DNA of 64,000 bases, taken from the NCBI RefSeq assembly GCF_900128425.1, contig NZ_LT635782.1, positions 375,484-439,483 on the forward strand, read 5' to 3'. The notes beneath the pieces were generated by a model. That model did not search any database, was not told the origin of the DNA, and saw nothing but the letters and a program-made list of their open reading frames with translations. The stretch's first letter is position 1, and each line of letters starts with the position of its first letter. The position numbers and the translations under genes were made by a program. This DNA is from Anaerococcus urinomassiliensis. Its GTDB lineage: Bacteria > Bacillota > Clostridia > Tissierellales > Peptoniphilaceae. Below, piece by piece: positions 44,375 through 53,801 of this stretch.

Positions 44375-44597
44375 AATTATTGATTCCGAACTTATTAATC
44401 AACTTATCTATGTTATCTTTATCAAAATATTCTTCAGAATATCCACATTCGCTACACACATATCTATCAAATGATGCTGATGATAGAGCTGACTGGCCTA
44501 TCATTATTGACCTTCCAGATTCAGCTGGGATTTTTTTACCAGGAACAATTATTATCTTATTTGATCCACACTTTGGACAAATTTTATTTCTTTTCAC
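44373..44597 (-). CDS. Small zinc ribbon protein
   Basis: This encodes about 74 residues from a GTG at 44597, chosen because GGAGGG lies 5 bases upstream; the ATG at 44618 would place that ribosome binding site inside the gene. Two CxxC pairs (KICPKCGSNK and YVCSECGYSEEYFD) make a zinc ribbon. Between them SGRSIMIGQSALSSASFDR is uncharged and conserved-looking. I do not know the function. It is downstream of the acyltransferase gene (29 bp) and may be co-transcribed. Confidence 0.78.
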   Translation of the reverse strand: MKRNKICPKCGSNKIIIVPGKKIPAESGRSIMIGQSALSSASFDRYVCSECGYSEEYFDKDNIDKLINKFGINN

Positions 44598-44626
44598 CTT
44601 TACCCTCCTATAGTGCATATACCCAT

Positions 44627-46489
44627 CTATGGAGCTATCTTATTTACATTTAAAATCTTTCTCATAATAAGTTTGGCAAAGGCATCTGATCCAGGAATGT
44701 TTGGATGAGTCCTATCAGCTGCTAGATAATCAGGCTTATCTTTAATGTAGTTTCTCCAGTCAACCATATGAGCCTTATCGTGGCTATCGCAGTATTCCTT
44801 GATAGAATTATTTACATAGTCCATATATGATTGGGTGTGGGAAGTATTTACAAAATAAACATCACGGCCATCCGCAATTTCCATTATCTTATCCATATCA
44901 TTATGGTTAGCAGAACCATTTGATCCAAGGGAAATCACAACTATATCGGCAAGTCCAACATTTTCCTTGATTGCTGATAGGATTTCTGGGCCACTAACCA
45001 TATCACGACCAACCTCACCATCAAGGTAGAAGTTTGGTATATACTTTCTGATATAAGAATCAGCATTGATGATTACAGAATCACCGATAGAAGTAATAGA
45101 AATCTTGGACAAATAATCTAGTTCATTTTCTGTAAATTCGAAATCATCGTAAGCCTTTTCTTCAAAATCTTGATTATATTTTTTCTCTTGAGTATCTATT
45201 GTCTTTGTATCGACATTAGCTATAGATTTCGTGAGATTTTTCTCTTCTTTTTTATTGCTTGCTTTTTTCTGCTTATTTTTTCTGGCCTCTTCATTTCTTT
45301 TCTTGATCAATTCTTCATTGGCAGTTATCTCTTTTCTAAGCTCTGCTATTTCTTTTTCCTTGGCATTGCCAATTTTTGCTGAAGTAATTCTTAGGCCAAT
45401 AAGAGCAAGTATTGATATCATAATCAAGCTAAGATTTATTTTCTTATTCTTAAATATAATATATGTTAGCTCAGATAATATAAATATGGCAAGAATTTCT
45501 ATAATGACTACAAGAACATTATTCATTCCATGTAAGAAATACACAGAAAGTATCTGCACTACATATTGCCATAAGTATAGATAATATGATCTATCGCCAA
45601 TATAAGAAACTATCTGGAACTTATTCTTCCTTGTCCTATAGTAGGTCCTTTCATAATTAAATAACACCAGGGTCAAAAGGCCAATAATTAGTGTATAAGC
45701 TATAAAGATAAACTTATATGAAGAAATCTCTTTACCATCTACAAAGAAGAATGGTATGACACTTAATAATCCTAGAACTAATGCAGAAACCTTTAGAAAA
45801 GATTCACTGTATTTAATCCTTGATAAGTAATTTTTGTTCAATAGATATAAGGATACGCCAAAAGCAAATGCCGATATCCTAGTATCAATTCCATTGTAGA
45901 TTCTAGTAATATCACTATTATTTTTTCCTAAACTTATCATTAGGATAAAACTAACAATTGTGATTAGCAAATGAATTATAAGTTTTACATTATCATTAAG
46001 TTTTTTTGTAAATCCATCAATTACCATAAATATAGCAATAAATTGCATGTACATAGATACATACCATAAATGGTTAAAGATATTAAAATTACCAAGTTGA
46101 TTGAAATAATCTTCATTTATAAGGATTTTTTGTATATTTTCAAAGTTTAGGGCAACAGGAATAACAGACTTGATGGAATCATCAAAAACTTCTCTAGCAA
46201 AGGCCAAAGAAAATCCCATAACTATTGCCATAATAAATAATACTGGGCCCAAAATCTTTATGTATTTATTAATAAAAATAGACAAAGATTTTTTAAAATC
46301 TATATTTTTTTTATTATCCGCTCCCATCATAGTTAAAAATCCTGATAGGAGTAGGAAAATTATTACAGCTAGATAGCCCCCAGGAAATATGTGAGAAAAC
46401 CTATGAAATAGGCTGACTCCAACAAAACCTAGTGCACGTAGAGCTGTTAATAAATAATATTCTTTTTTTGTTTTTACTTTTCTTTCCAT
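44627..46489 (-). CDS. OatA-like membrane acyltransferase with C-terminal SGNH domain
   Basis: This encodes about 620 residues from ATG 46489 (AGGTGG upstream). An Acyltransferase-3 membrane domain with about ten helices (start YYLLTALRALGFVGVSLFHRF, with the catalytic His region) is followed after residue 380 by a Lys/Glu-rich coiled linker and an extracellular SGNH domain: SITSIGDSVIIN (Ser), VISLGSNGS, and DRTHPNIPGSD (Asp-His). Such proteins O-acetylate peptidoglycan or other wall polymers and give lysozyme resistance. Which polymer is modified here is unknown. Confidence 0.9.
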   Translation of the reverse strand: MERKVKTKKEYYLLTALRALGFVGVSLFHRFSHIFPGGYLAVIIFLLLSGFLTMMGADNKKNIDFKKSLSIFINKYIKILGPVLFIMAIVMGFSLAFAREVFDDSIKSVIPVALNFENIQKILINEDYFNQLGNFNIFNHLWYVSMYMQFIAIFMVIDGFTKKLNDNVKLIIHLLITIVSFILMISLGKNNSDITRIYNGIDTRISAFAFGVSLYLLNKNYLSRIKYSESFLKVSALVLGLLSVIPFFFVDGKEISSYKFIFIAYTLIIGLLTLVLFNYERTYYRTRKNKFQIVSYIGDRSYYLYLWQYVVQILSVYFLHGMNNVLVVIIEILAIFILSELTYIIFKNKKINLSLIMISILALIGLRITSAKIGNAKEKEIAELRKEITANEELIKKRNEEARKNKQKKASNKKEEKNLTKSIANVDTKTIDTQEKKYNQDFEEKAYDDFEFTENELDYLSKISITSIGDSVIINADSYIRKYIPNFYLDGEVGRDMVSGPEILSAIKENVGLADIVVISLGSNGSANHNDMDKIMEIADGRDVYFVNTSHTQSYMDYVNNSIKEYCDSHDKAHMVDWRNYIKDKPDYLAADRTHPNIPGSDAFAKLIMRKILNVNKIAP

Positions 46490-46596
46490 AATCCACCTCG
46501 TGAACTTAATCATTATATCAAATATACTATTAAATTAAAATTAAGGAATGGTTACAATTTACAAAATTTTATGATGTTTGGAAATTATTTGTAATA

Positions 46597-46625
46597 TTGA
46601 ACTGGTAGAAAAATTATAATATAAT
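46597..46625 (+). promoter_or_regulatory. Promoter of the lipoprotein gene at 46655
   Basis: TTGAAC (46597-46602), 17-bp spacer, TATAAT (46620-46625). Confidence 0.7.
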
Positions 46626-46654
46626 ATTAAAAAACATTTTTTTTAGGAGGAAGT

Positions 46655-47188
46655 GTGCTTATAAAAATGAGGAAATTACTATTAATATTTTCGATACTAC
46701 TTTTTACAGGATGTTCAAACATCCAAAACGCAGGAGAAGAGAAAGTTAGTGAAGTTGATAATTCTATGGAGCCAGCGACCTATAGTTTAAATATAGTAGA
46801 TGATGTAAAGTTAGAAATTATATCATATGACATTGTGGATAAAGATAAACTCGATCAAAATGAAAGAAGCAATCTAAAAGAATATATTAAAGAAAATGAC
46901 GATAAGGTTTTTAGAATTGAATATAGGATAGTGGATAGTAGAGATGAAAAAACTTCTATAAGCACACAAGCAAGTGATGGATCAGAAAATTATGTAAGAG
47001 TTAAATTAATTGATAATAATGACAATGAAGTTACTAATGTTAGTCAGTACTCCACTTGGGATGATGAAGAGGGGACAATCTACAATAAAGATTATTACAT
47101 AATTAAAGATAAAAGTAACCTAAAGGGCATAGATATATCATATAATATCGATGGTCAAGAAGGCCATGATTTTGGAATAGAATTTTAA
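46655..47188 (+). CDS. Hypothetical lipoprotein
   Basis: This encodes about 177 residues from GTG 46655 or 173 from ATG 46667; AGGAGG at 46645-46650 favours the GTG. The lipobox is LLFTGC. The mature part is acidic with repeated beta-like segments (YSLNIVDDVKLEIISYDIV, KVFRIEYRIVDS) resembling an immunoglobulin-like DUF5067-type fold, but I cannot assign it firmly. It stands alone behind its own promoter and before a terminator. Confidence 0.75.
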   Translation: MLIKMRKLLLIFSILLFTGCSNIQNAGEEKVSEVDNSMEPATYSLNIVDDVKLEIISYDIVDKDKLDQNERSNLKEYIKENDDKVFRIEYRIVDSRDEKTSISTQASDGSENYVRVKLIDNNDNEVTNVSQYSTWDDEEGTIYNKDYYIIKDKSNLKGIDISYNIDGQEGHDFGIEF

Positions 47189-47205
47189 AATAACTAATTA
47201 AATTA

Positions 47206-47230
47206 GGCGTAAGAAAGCTTGCGCCTTTTA
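47206..47230 (+). terminator. Terminator after the lipoprotein gene
   Basis: GGCGTAAG pairs with CTTGCGCC across AAAG, followed by TTTTAC. Confidence 0.78.
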
Positions 47231-47286
47231 CTTTGCATAAATCTATAATATAATATTTGCTAAAGACTCTTATAAAGGAGAAAAGA

Positions 47287-48477
47287 ATGAAAAAATTTTT
47301 ACCAATAATACTAGGATCAGACCTAAATACATATTCTATAGCAAGGGAAATCCACGAAGCTTATGGCATAAAGTCAGTTGTTGCAACATCTGCTATATTT
47401 TTACCTTGTATAGACTCTGAGATAATTACATTTTATAAAAAGAAAAATTTCTCAAAAGATAGGGAAGTATTCTCTAATCTTTTAAATAAAATTTACTATG
47501 ATTACAAAGATTCATCTAATGATTTTATCATATTTTGTCCAGATGATTATATGAGAAATTTCTTAATTACTAATTTAGATTTACTAGATTTTAATCCAAA
47601 ACTACCATATGCAAACATAGATGTTATAAATTCTATAAAGACCAAAGATGAATTTAACCAAAAAATAGCCCATCTTGACCTGGTCCCACAAACAATTTTG
47701 GCAAATGAGGGAAATTATAAAGACCTAGATTTTCCAGAAAATGTCTTCATAAAAGCAGATGATGATGTGTTTTATAAAAAACTTGATTTTGATGGCTGGC
47801 AAAAAGGCTACCATTCCAAATCAAAAGAGCAGACTATAAAAATCTTGGAAAATATTTTTTCTAATGGATATGATAAGAATATGCTGGTCCAAGAATTTGT
47901 AGCTGGAGGAGACGGAAGCGAATTTAGTATCGATGGCTATAGGTCAAAATCTACTTTCTCTATGTCAGCCTGTAAGAATGTCATGCTTGACAAAAGACCA
48001 GACTGGGTTGGCAACTTTGTAGCAAAAATTGATACTGACCAGGATATCTTATATGATTATGCAAGAAAAATAGTAGAAAGTCTTGGAGTTTATGGACTTT
48101 TTAATATTGATTTCAAAAGGGATATAAATACTGGAAAAATTTATGCATTTGAAATTAACCTTCGCCAAGGTCGTTGCCACTATTATGCGACCCAAAATGG
48201 GGTTAATCTATCAAAGATAGCAATAGAAGATTTGATTTTTGATAATCCTATGGAAGTTTTAGGTAATGTGCCATTTGCTTATTATAACCTAGACCTTGAT
48301 CAGACTCTAGAAAATATGGCAGATGATTTGAAAGAAGAATTTACTAATCCAGTACGATTTGACAATTGTATCAATCCTCTAGTCTACGATAAAGATTGGA
48401 ATAGGAAAAGACGTAAAAAAATAGAAAAATACTTGGATAAACTAGGCAAAGAAACTTTTGTATACAAGGAAATTTAA
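47287..48477 (+). CDS. ATP-grasp amino acid ligase, D-aspartate ligase-like
   Basis: This encodes about 396 residues from ATG 47287 (AAAGGAG upstream). The N-terminal FLPIILGSDLNTYSIAREIHEAYG strongly recalls the D-aspartate ligase (Asl) family, which adds D-Asp to the Lys side chain of peptidoglycan precursors. The ATP-grasp core includes VFIKADDDVFYKKLDFDGWQ, MLVQEFVAGGDGSEFSIDGY and FEINLRQGRCHYYATQ (metal-binding Glu, Asn). If correct it sets the cross-bridge residue of this organism; D-Glu or another acid is also possible. Confidence 0.75.
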   Translation: MKKFLPIILGSDLNTYSIAREIHEAYGIKSVVATSAIFLPCIDSEIITFYKKKNFSKDREVFSNLLNKIYYDYKDSSNDFIIFCPDDYMRNFLITNLDLLDFNPKLPYANIDVINSIKTKDEFNQKIAHLDLVPQTILANEGNYKDLDFPENVFIKADDDVFYKKLDFDGWQKGYHSKSKEQTIKILENIFSNGYDKNMLVQEFVAGGDGSEFSIDGYRSKSTFSMSACKNVMLDKRPDWVGNFVAKIDTDQDILYDYARKIVESLGVYGLFNIDFKRDINTGKIYAFEINLRQGRCHYYATQNGVNLSKIAIEDLIFDNPMEVLGNVPFAYYNLDLDQTLENMADDLKEEFTNPVRFDNCINPLVYDKDWNRKRRKKIEKYLDKLGKETFVYKEI

Positions 48478-48478
48478 A

Positions 48479-48506
48479 AAACTCCCCGGCAGGGGAGTTA
48501 ATTTTT
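48479..48506. terminator. Bidirectional terminator between convergent genes
   Basis: AACTCCCC with GGGGAGTT across GGCA, T-rich run on the right and A-run on the left. Serves both the ligase and the minus-strand lipoprotein. Confidence 0.88.
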
Positions 48507-49364
48507 TACAAACACTTTTTCATCTCTAAAAATAATAGGCTTTATTGGGTAATCATCATTGGAATAATCATAAAGATCCATAAGATAATCGTATAAATTA
48601 TTTTCGTCATCAAAGATTACAACTTGGTAAGGAGCGGTAAAGGCTAGTTTTTCTACAAGCATCAATCTGCCATCATTAAGTTTAAACAATAGACCTGTGT
48701 GTCCGACAAAAAGTTCGTTCTTATTTTCATCTATATTTGAAAATTCAAATACTGATATGACTTCATAGATATCATTTTTATGAAATTTGATTCCGCTTTC
48801 CTTCCAAAAATTTACAATTTTATTTACCTGATAGTTAACATCGTTTTTGTTTTCAGTAGGAATGGCAGAGTAGAACTTATTAAACTTTTCAATTTCATCC
48901 TTATCTAGAGTATCGACAGGAGGATTGTTAAAGCTTGTATTATCGATTTCTACTACAGACATGTTTGGATTTGCTTTATTTTTAACTTCAATTTTGTCAG
49001 AAACTAAGCCAAAAGTTGTAATCCTACAATTGATACCTGTAAAATTAGGATCCAACTTATACAATTGATCTTGTATTGCATATACGTCATAATCTTTTAC
49101 CTTGTCAGCTCTTACATAATCTTCTTTTACTAATAAATCACTTTTAACTCTTGAATTAAAGAATTCTACTTGCTTAAAAAATCTGTCAGTTTTCTTATGA
49201 TCCAGGTCAGACATTTTAATAATACTTTTTAGATCATCTCTAGATTTTTTTGTAAGGAGATTATTGTACACAAGCTTGGAGCCATCGTTTTTAGGCATCT
49301 CTTTATTTTCACTACAAGAAGATAAACAAAGTATTGAAAGAATTAATATTAATATTTTTTTCAT
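48498..49364 (-). CDS. Hypothetical lipoprotein
   Basis: The protein has 288 residues. Signal and lipobox MKKILILILSILCLSSC. The mature part is highly charged and includes a beta-rich second half (GLLFKLNDGRLMLVEKLAFT, APYQVVIFDDENNLYDYLMD) seen in Firmicutes DUF4300-type lipoproteins, a tentative match. It follows the YihY-fusion gene by 14 bp, in one minus-strand operon with it and the S9 peptidase. Confidence 0.72.
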   Translation of the reverse strand: MKKILILILSILCLSSCSENKEMPKNDGSKLVYNNLLTKKSRDDLKSIIKMSDLDHKKTDRFFKQVEFFNSRVKSDLLVKEDYVRADKVKDYDVYAIQDQLYKLDPNFTGINCRITTFGLVSDKIEVKNKANPNMSVVEIDNTSFNNPPVDTLDKDEIEKFNKFYSAIPTENKNDVNYQVNKIVNFWKESGIKFHKNDIYEVISVFEFSNIDENKNELFVGHTGLLFKLNDGRLMLVEKLAFTAPYQVVIFDDENNLYDYLMDLYDYSNDDYPIKPIIFRDEKVFVKN

Positions 49365-49378
49365 AATTAGTCATACTT

Positions 49379-50923
49379 TTAAAAGATTTCTTTTTCTGTA
49401 ATGATATAATCAAGCTTGTGGTCAAATTCATCTGTTGGAATTTCTTCTACCTCAAATTCGCTTGCAAATAATCCTACTGATCTTGTTTCTGCCTTGTTTA
49501 GATACCTGTCGTAGTAACCACCACCATAGCCCATACGGTTTTTGCTTTTGTCAAAACCTAGGCCAGGAACAATAGTTAGGTCAGGATTTGCTATAGTTTC
49601 CATAGTATATGATGTCGGTATATCAAACTCCCCTGGGATTAGATTGTCCAAATCATAGATTCTTATAGGAATCATAAGACCCTCATCTCTATCGGTGATA
49701 TATGGCACATATAAAGCTTTGCCCATTTCTAGTGAGTGTTTTATAATCTCAAAGGTATCTACTTCATCAGCCACAGAAACATAAATAAATATACTTTTTG
49801 CTTCATTAAACAAATCTGAATTTAGAAATTTTGTAAAAATTGCATAGTCTACCATACTTTTCTTAGCTGGGTCCATATGGTATCTTAACTCTCTAAATTG
49901 CTTTCTCAATGTTCTCTTATCTATTATTTCGTTGTTTTCTTCTTTTTTAATCATAGATTCCTCGATAGTTGTTTGTAGGCTTTCTTTGAAAGACTTGTTA
50001 TTATTTTTAAATTCTCTAATCTCCTTATCAGAAGCTATTGCGAAATTTTCCTTAGTAGAGTCAATTAATTCAGCACCAAGGATAAGTATGGTGGATACTA
50101 AGTTAAGCCAAATAAATAGGGCCAATATACCAGCCAAGGCACCATATACTACAGATTGCTTGGAAAAATTGTTCAAGAAGAAAGAGTACAAGAAAGTTGC
50201 AATATAAATAGTTATGATTGCAAACAATCCTCCATAAAATGCATTTTTAAATGGAACTCTATCATTCTTATTATTTGGTGCAAACCTATAAAATACTCCA
50301 AAGGCTAGAGCAATTATTAGTATGGGTACTAATGTCAAAGTCAACCTAAATAGAGGAGATGAGAGGGCCTGTAATATACTATCAAACAAGCCCCCAAAGG
50401 CTTTGTCAGATATACGTGTTAGTATGTTGTTATTTATAAAAGTCAAAATACTAGGTCCATAAATCTGTGAAACCAAAATAAACAGTATAAAAACTATAAA
50501 CATTATTGTATAAAGGAGTGAAAAAAGTCTCTGTTTGATATACTTATTTTCACCCTCAAGACCATAGGCTTTATTTATAGATGTGATTAGGTTATTCATG
50601 CCCTTGGTGGCAGACCAAAGGGCAAAAAGCACGGTAATAACAGTAACCGATGTTGAACTAGTATTGACAAACATAGTGTCAATGACCCATTTTACCATAT
50701 CTTTTGAAGTTGATGGCAAAAATTCTAAGAGTGAATAAATAGCATCAACATTATTTTCCAAAATCCTAGAAACTACTGATACAAGCACCATTGATAGTGG
50801 TATAGATGCTTGTAAGAAGTAAAAGGATAAAGCAGCTGAGTTATTGGTTACCTCATGGTGCTTGAACCTATAAATCATATTGCTTATGGTCTTTTTAAAT
50901 TTTACCTTTGTCTCTATCTTCAT
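49379..50923 (-). CDS. Fusion of YihY/RBN membrane domain with 5-formyltetrahydrofolate cyclo-ligase
   Basis: The protein has 514 residues. Residues 1-about 290 are a YihY (BrkB/former RNase BN) membrane domain: MIYRFKHHEVTNNSAALSFY, FALWSATKGMNNLITSINKAY and ALAGILALFIWLNLVSTILIL, with six helices. Residues about 325-514 are a complete 5-formyl-THF cyclo-ligase: DKRTLRKQFRELRYHMDP, SIFIYVSVADEVDTFEII and the ATP/folate motif NRMGYGGGYYDRYL. No stop or frameshift separates them. The cyclo-ligase converts 5-formyl-THF to methenyl-THF. The start codon overlaps the stop of the S9 peptidase gene. Confidence 0.9.
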   Translation of the reverse strand: MKIETKVKFKKTISNMIYRFKHHEVTNNSAALSFYFLQASIPLSMVLVSVVSRILENNVDAIYSLLEFLPSTSKDMVKWVIDTMFVNTSSTSVTVITVLFALWSATKGMNNLITSINKAYGLEGENKYIKQRLFSLLYTIMFIVFILFILVSQIYGPSILTFINNNILTRISDKAFGGLFDSILQALSSPLFRLTLTLVPILIIALAFGVFYRFAPNNKNDRVPFKNAFYGGLFAIITIYIATFLYSFFLNNFSKQSVVYGALAGILALFIWLNLVSTILILGAELIDSTKENFAIASDKEIREFKNNNKSFKESLQTTIEESMIKKEENNEIIDKRTLRKQFRELRYHMDPAKKSMVDYAIFTKFLNSDLFNEAKSIFIYVSVADEVDTFEIIKHSLEMGKALYVPYITDRDEGLMIPIRIYDLDNLIPGEFDIPTSYTMETIANPDLTIVPGLGFDKSKNRMGYGGGYYDRYLNKAETRSVGLFASEFEVEEIPTDEFDHKLDYIITEKEIF

Positions 50924-52836
50924 TATTTCAAATATCCATCAAACCATTTTTTAATTTCTTTAAGTCTCTTTAGCCTTGGCTTTGGTTTACCAGACCTTGA
51001 TAGTTCATGATTTTCACCATGGAATATATACATTTTTGTATCTACACCATTTAGTTTAATCTTTGTATACATTTGTAGACCTTGCTCTAGTGGGCAGCGA
51101 TAGTCCTCATCAGAGTGGATGAATAGGGTAGGAGTTTTTACCTTATCAGCATATTTTAGTGGAGATTGGTCCCACATCTTATCTAGATCTTCCCATGGAT
51201 CCTTTGCTCCTGTTTGGTCGTTGGCAAAGTAGTAGCCTATGTCAGATACACCGTAGAAACTAATCCAGTTTGATATAGATCTTTGAGCACATGCTGCAGC
51301 AAATCTATCAGTGTGACCTATAATCCAATTTGTCATAAATCCACCATAAGAACCACCATAAACTCCCATACGTTTCTCATCTATTTGTGGGTACTTTTCT
51401 ATAGCTAGATCAGTAAATCTCATCAAATCCTCATAGTCCTTAGCCCCATATAGGCCCCTAATATCGCTATAAGCCACGCCATTTCCAGATGAACCATGTG
51501 GATTTGTATATATTACAATGTATCCATCATTGGCAAAAACTTGGTGTTCGTGGTGGAAGATATCAGAAAACTCTGTCTTTGGCCCACCGTGGATAGAAAG
51601 TATTGTAGGATATTTCTTGTCCTTATCAAACTTTGTAGGAAGGAGCACATAGCCTGTTAGCGTATCTCCATTTGACTTAAATTCAAATGTTTCTATATTT
51701 CCTAGCTTTGTAGTGATTTTATTTTCAATTAATACCTTGTCAGAATCTTTTTTGTAAAGTTCGTATAGGCTATCCTTATCCATAGCAAAGTAGTATAAAG
51801 CATCGTCCTTTATAGCAAAGTCTTCCACTCTTGAGCCAATTTCTAGCTTAACATCACCGGTTTTATCTATAGAATAAAGTTTGCTGTCTTCTTTTTCTGT
51901 TACAACAAAATATAGTCGGTTATTGGCTATTGCAAAGGTCTTAGCTCCATCATATCTTGCATCAGTACCTATGCTATTGCCAAAGGCCATATCAAATTTA
52001 TCGTCGGTTATTTTTTCATATGAACCGTCAAATTCACAGATATAGATAAAGGCATCTTCGTTTATTCCGCCTTTTTTCATATCAGTTGCTACAAAGATAA
52101 TCTTATCTTCTATAAAGTTGGCATAGTAGAAAGAGAAGTTTGCATCTATTAGAAGTTTTGATTCTTTCTTTTCTATATCGTAAAGATACAAGGATTCACG
52201 CAAATCCATCACCCTTGCCTTATCATAATTGCCCTTAGCATAGACGATTTTTGTGTTATCTTCATTAATGTTTAAAAAACTAATATCGTGGTCAAAATCA
52301 GAATCTATGATTTTTGATAGCTTCTTATCTATGGCATCGTAGAAATAATAGGAACTTTTCTCATGTTTAAGATATCCAGCACCATTTAGCCAGAATGGCA
52401 AATCAATTACTTCTTTGTAATAATTATCTTCCTTATCTTTATCTTTTTCTTCTTTAGATTTTTTATCACTAGCCTTGATTAGGTAAAGGTCATCTTTTAG
52501 CCATTCTATATGAGAAACATTTTTTTCTATTGCAAAATATTCCTCTCCAACTCCATGATCGCTAACTTTATTGAAAATATCTTTATCATCGAGACTTTTA
52601 GCCTTGTAGATTAGGTTTGAGTCTTGGTCAAAAGTAAAAATAGAACTTTCTTTTGTATTTGTCACAGGGTAAGTTATATTTTCTTTTGCATCATATACCC
52701 AGATGTCATTCTCATATTTGTTTTGATCATAATTTGCCTTTGTCTTTGTGTAAGCAAGCTTACTTTTGTCACTTGATATTTCTAGTCCACGCAAAAAATC
52801 GTATCCTAGTATATCTTTAATCTTAGTTTTACTCAT
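50923..52836 (-). CDS. S9 family prolyl oligopeptidase / acylaminoacyl-peptidase
   Basis: The protein has 637 residues. An N-terminal seven-bladed beta-propeller (residues 1-about 380) is followed by an alpha/beta hydrolase domain: GVYGGSYGGFMTNWIIG (Ser nucleophile), LFIHSDEDYRCPLEQG (Asp) and FHGENHELSRSGKP (His). No signal peptide, so it is cytosolic; it hydrolyses short peptides. The ATG follows GGAGG. It heads the minus-strand operon that includes the YihY fusion. Confidence 0.93.
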   Translation of the reverse strand: MSKTKIKDILGYDFLRGLEISSDKSKLAYTKTKANYDQNKYENDIWVYDAKENITYPVTNTKESSIFTFDQDSNLIYKAKSLDDKDIFNKVSDHGVGEEYFAIEKNVSHIEWLKDDLYLIKASDKKSKEEKDKDKEDNYYKEVIDLPFWLNGAGYLKHEKSSYYFYDAIDKKLSKIIDSDFDHDISFLNINEDNTKIVYAKGNYDKARVMDLRESLYLYDIEKKESKLLIDANFSFYYANFIEDKIIFVATDMKKGGINEDAFIYICEFDGSYEKITDDKFDMAFGNSIGTDARYDGAKTFAIANNRLYFVVTEKEDSKLYSIDKTGDVKLEIGSRVEDFAIKDDALYYFAMDKDSLYELYKKDSDKVLIENKITTKLGNIETFEFKSNGDTLTGYVLLPTKFDKDKKYPTILSIHGGPKTEFSDIFHHEHQVFANDGYIVIYTNPHGSSGNGVAYSDIRGLYGAKDYEDLMRFTDLAIEKYPQIDEKRMGVYGGSYGGFMTNWIIGHTDRFAAACAQRSISNWISFYGVSDIGYYFANDQTGAKDPWEDLDKMWDQSPLKYADKVKTPTLFIHSDEDYRCPLEQGLQMYTKIKLNGVDTKMYIFHGENHELSRSGKPKPRLKRLKEIKKWFDGYLK

Positions 52837-52949
52837 AATACCTCCATCATATTATTTTAATTATACAGTATTTTCCAAATCTTTGGAATGATATAGTTTT
52901 GTTTTTAACATTTTTGGGTAATAATATAAAAAGCATAAGGAGAGAGAAT

Positions 52950-53507
52950 ATGAAAATAAACTTAGTGGGAAAAAACATAAACATCACCCAAGACATCAAA
53001 GATGAAGTAGAAAAGAAATTCGATCGACTTAACAAATATTTTGACGACCAACAAACTATGGATGTCAAGATTTCCGAAGAAGGCAATGACTATAAGGTAG
53101 AATCTACCATAATTCTTGATGGAGGTACTATACTCAGAGCAGAAAATATGGAAGAGTCCTATCAAAATGCTATCGATAGAACCATGGATGCTCTCGTTCG
53201 CCAGATTAGGAAACACAAGACTAGATTATTAAAGCACAGGAACTCAGGCTCAATCAAGTTTGAAAGCTTCAACGAATCTTTTGACAGCGAATACAATATC
53301 GATGATTCTTATGACGATGATGAAATCAAGATTGTTCGTGAAAAGGAAGTAAAGATGAAGCCAATGAGTGACCAAGAAGCAGCAATGCAAATGGAATTAC
53401 TTAACCACGATTTTTATGTTTACCAAGATGATCAAGATATGAATCTATGTATAGTATATCGTAGAAAAAATGGTGGTTATGGAGTGATAATTCCAACCCA
53501 AAGATAA
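52950..53507 (+). CDS. hpf: Ribosome hibernation promoting factor, long form
   Basis: This encodes about 185 residues from ATG 52950 (AAGGAGAGAG upstream). The N-terminal S30AE domain begins MKINLVGKNINITQDIKDEV and ends near RKHKTRLLKHRN; a flexible acidic linker leads to the C-terminal dimerisation domain (KPMSDQEAAMQMELLNHDFY, CIVYRRKNGGYGVIIP). It pairs ribosomes into 100S dimers in stationary phase. Its place just before secA is conserved in Firmicutes. Confidence 0.95.
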   Translation: MKINLVGKNINITQDIKDEVEKKFDRLNKYFDDQQTMDVKISEEGNDYKVESTIILDGGTILRAENMEESYQNAIDRTMDALVRQIRKHKTRLLKHRNSGSIKFESFNESFDSEYNIDDSYDDDEIKIVREKEVKMKPMSDQEAAMQMELLNHDFYVYQDDQDMNLCIVYRRKNGGYGVIIPTQR

Positions 53508-53516
53508 ATTCACAAG

Positions 53517-53541
53517 GGGGCGGTATATCCGCTCTTTTTTA
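53517..53541 (+). terminator. Terminator of hpf
   Basis: GGGCGG and CCGCTC around TATAT form a hairpin followed by TTTTTT. Confidence 0.75.
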
Positions 53542-53542
53542 A

Positions 53543-53570
53543 TTGAAAAAAACTTATTTATAGGTATGAT
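53543..53570 (+). promoter_or_regulatory. Promoter of the secA leader
   Basis: TTGAAA (53543-53548), 16-bp spacer, TATGAT (53565-53570). Confidence 0.7.
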
Positions 53571-53576
53571 AGTAAA

Positions 53577-53645
53577 CAGTAATTACTTATATAATTATAG
53601 ATTACGCAGTCTCTTAAGTGGCTTAAGTTCTACTGCGTTTTTTAT
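53577..53645 (+). ncRNA. Short leader RNA ending in an intrinsic terminator, upstream of secA
   Basis: Starting from the promoter at 53543-53570, ACGCAGT (53604-53610) pairs with ACTGCGT (53632-53638), with CTTAAG nested inside, followed by TTTTTT. This would produce an RNA of about 70 nt or act as an attenuator in the secA leader. A second hairpin CTCATGG/CCATGAG (53741-53767) lies 20 bp before the secA ribosome binding site. No open frame is seen in 53508-53801. Confidence 0.55.
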
Positions 53646-53801
53646 ATGAATAAGAAGATAAGCTAGTCTATTATCTCGTAACTTTACAAAATAAAAGTTT
53701 TCATTTAATATATTAGTGAAATAATTTGATTATTTTTACCCTCATGGTTAATAGCTAAAGCCATGAGCCTAAGATGATTAGAAAATTGGAGAGTGAATAA
53801 T

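Noticed and set aside
45170..45584. Plus-strand open frames rich in Phe and Leu
   Set aside because: They mirror the Lys/Glu-rich linker of the acyltransferase on the opposite strand.
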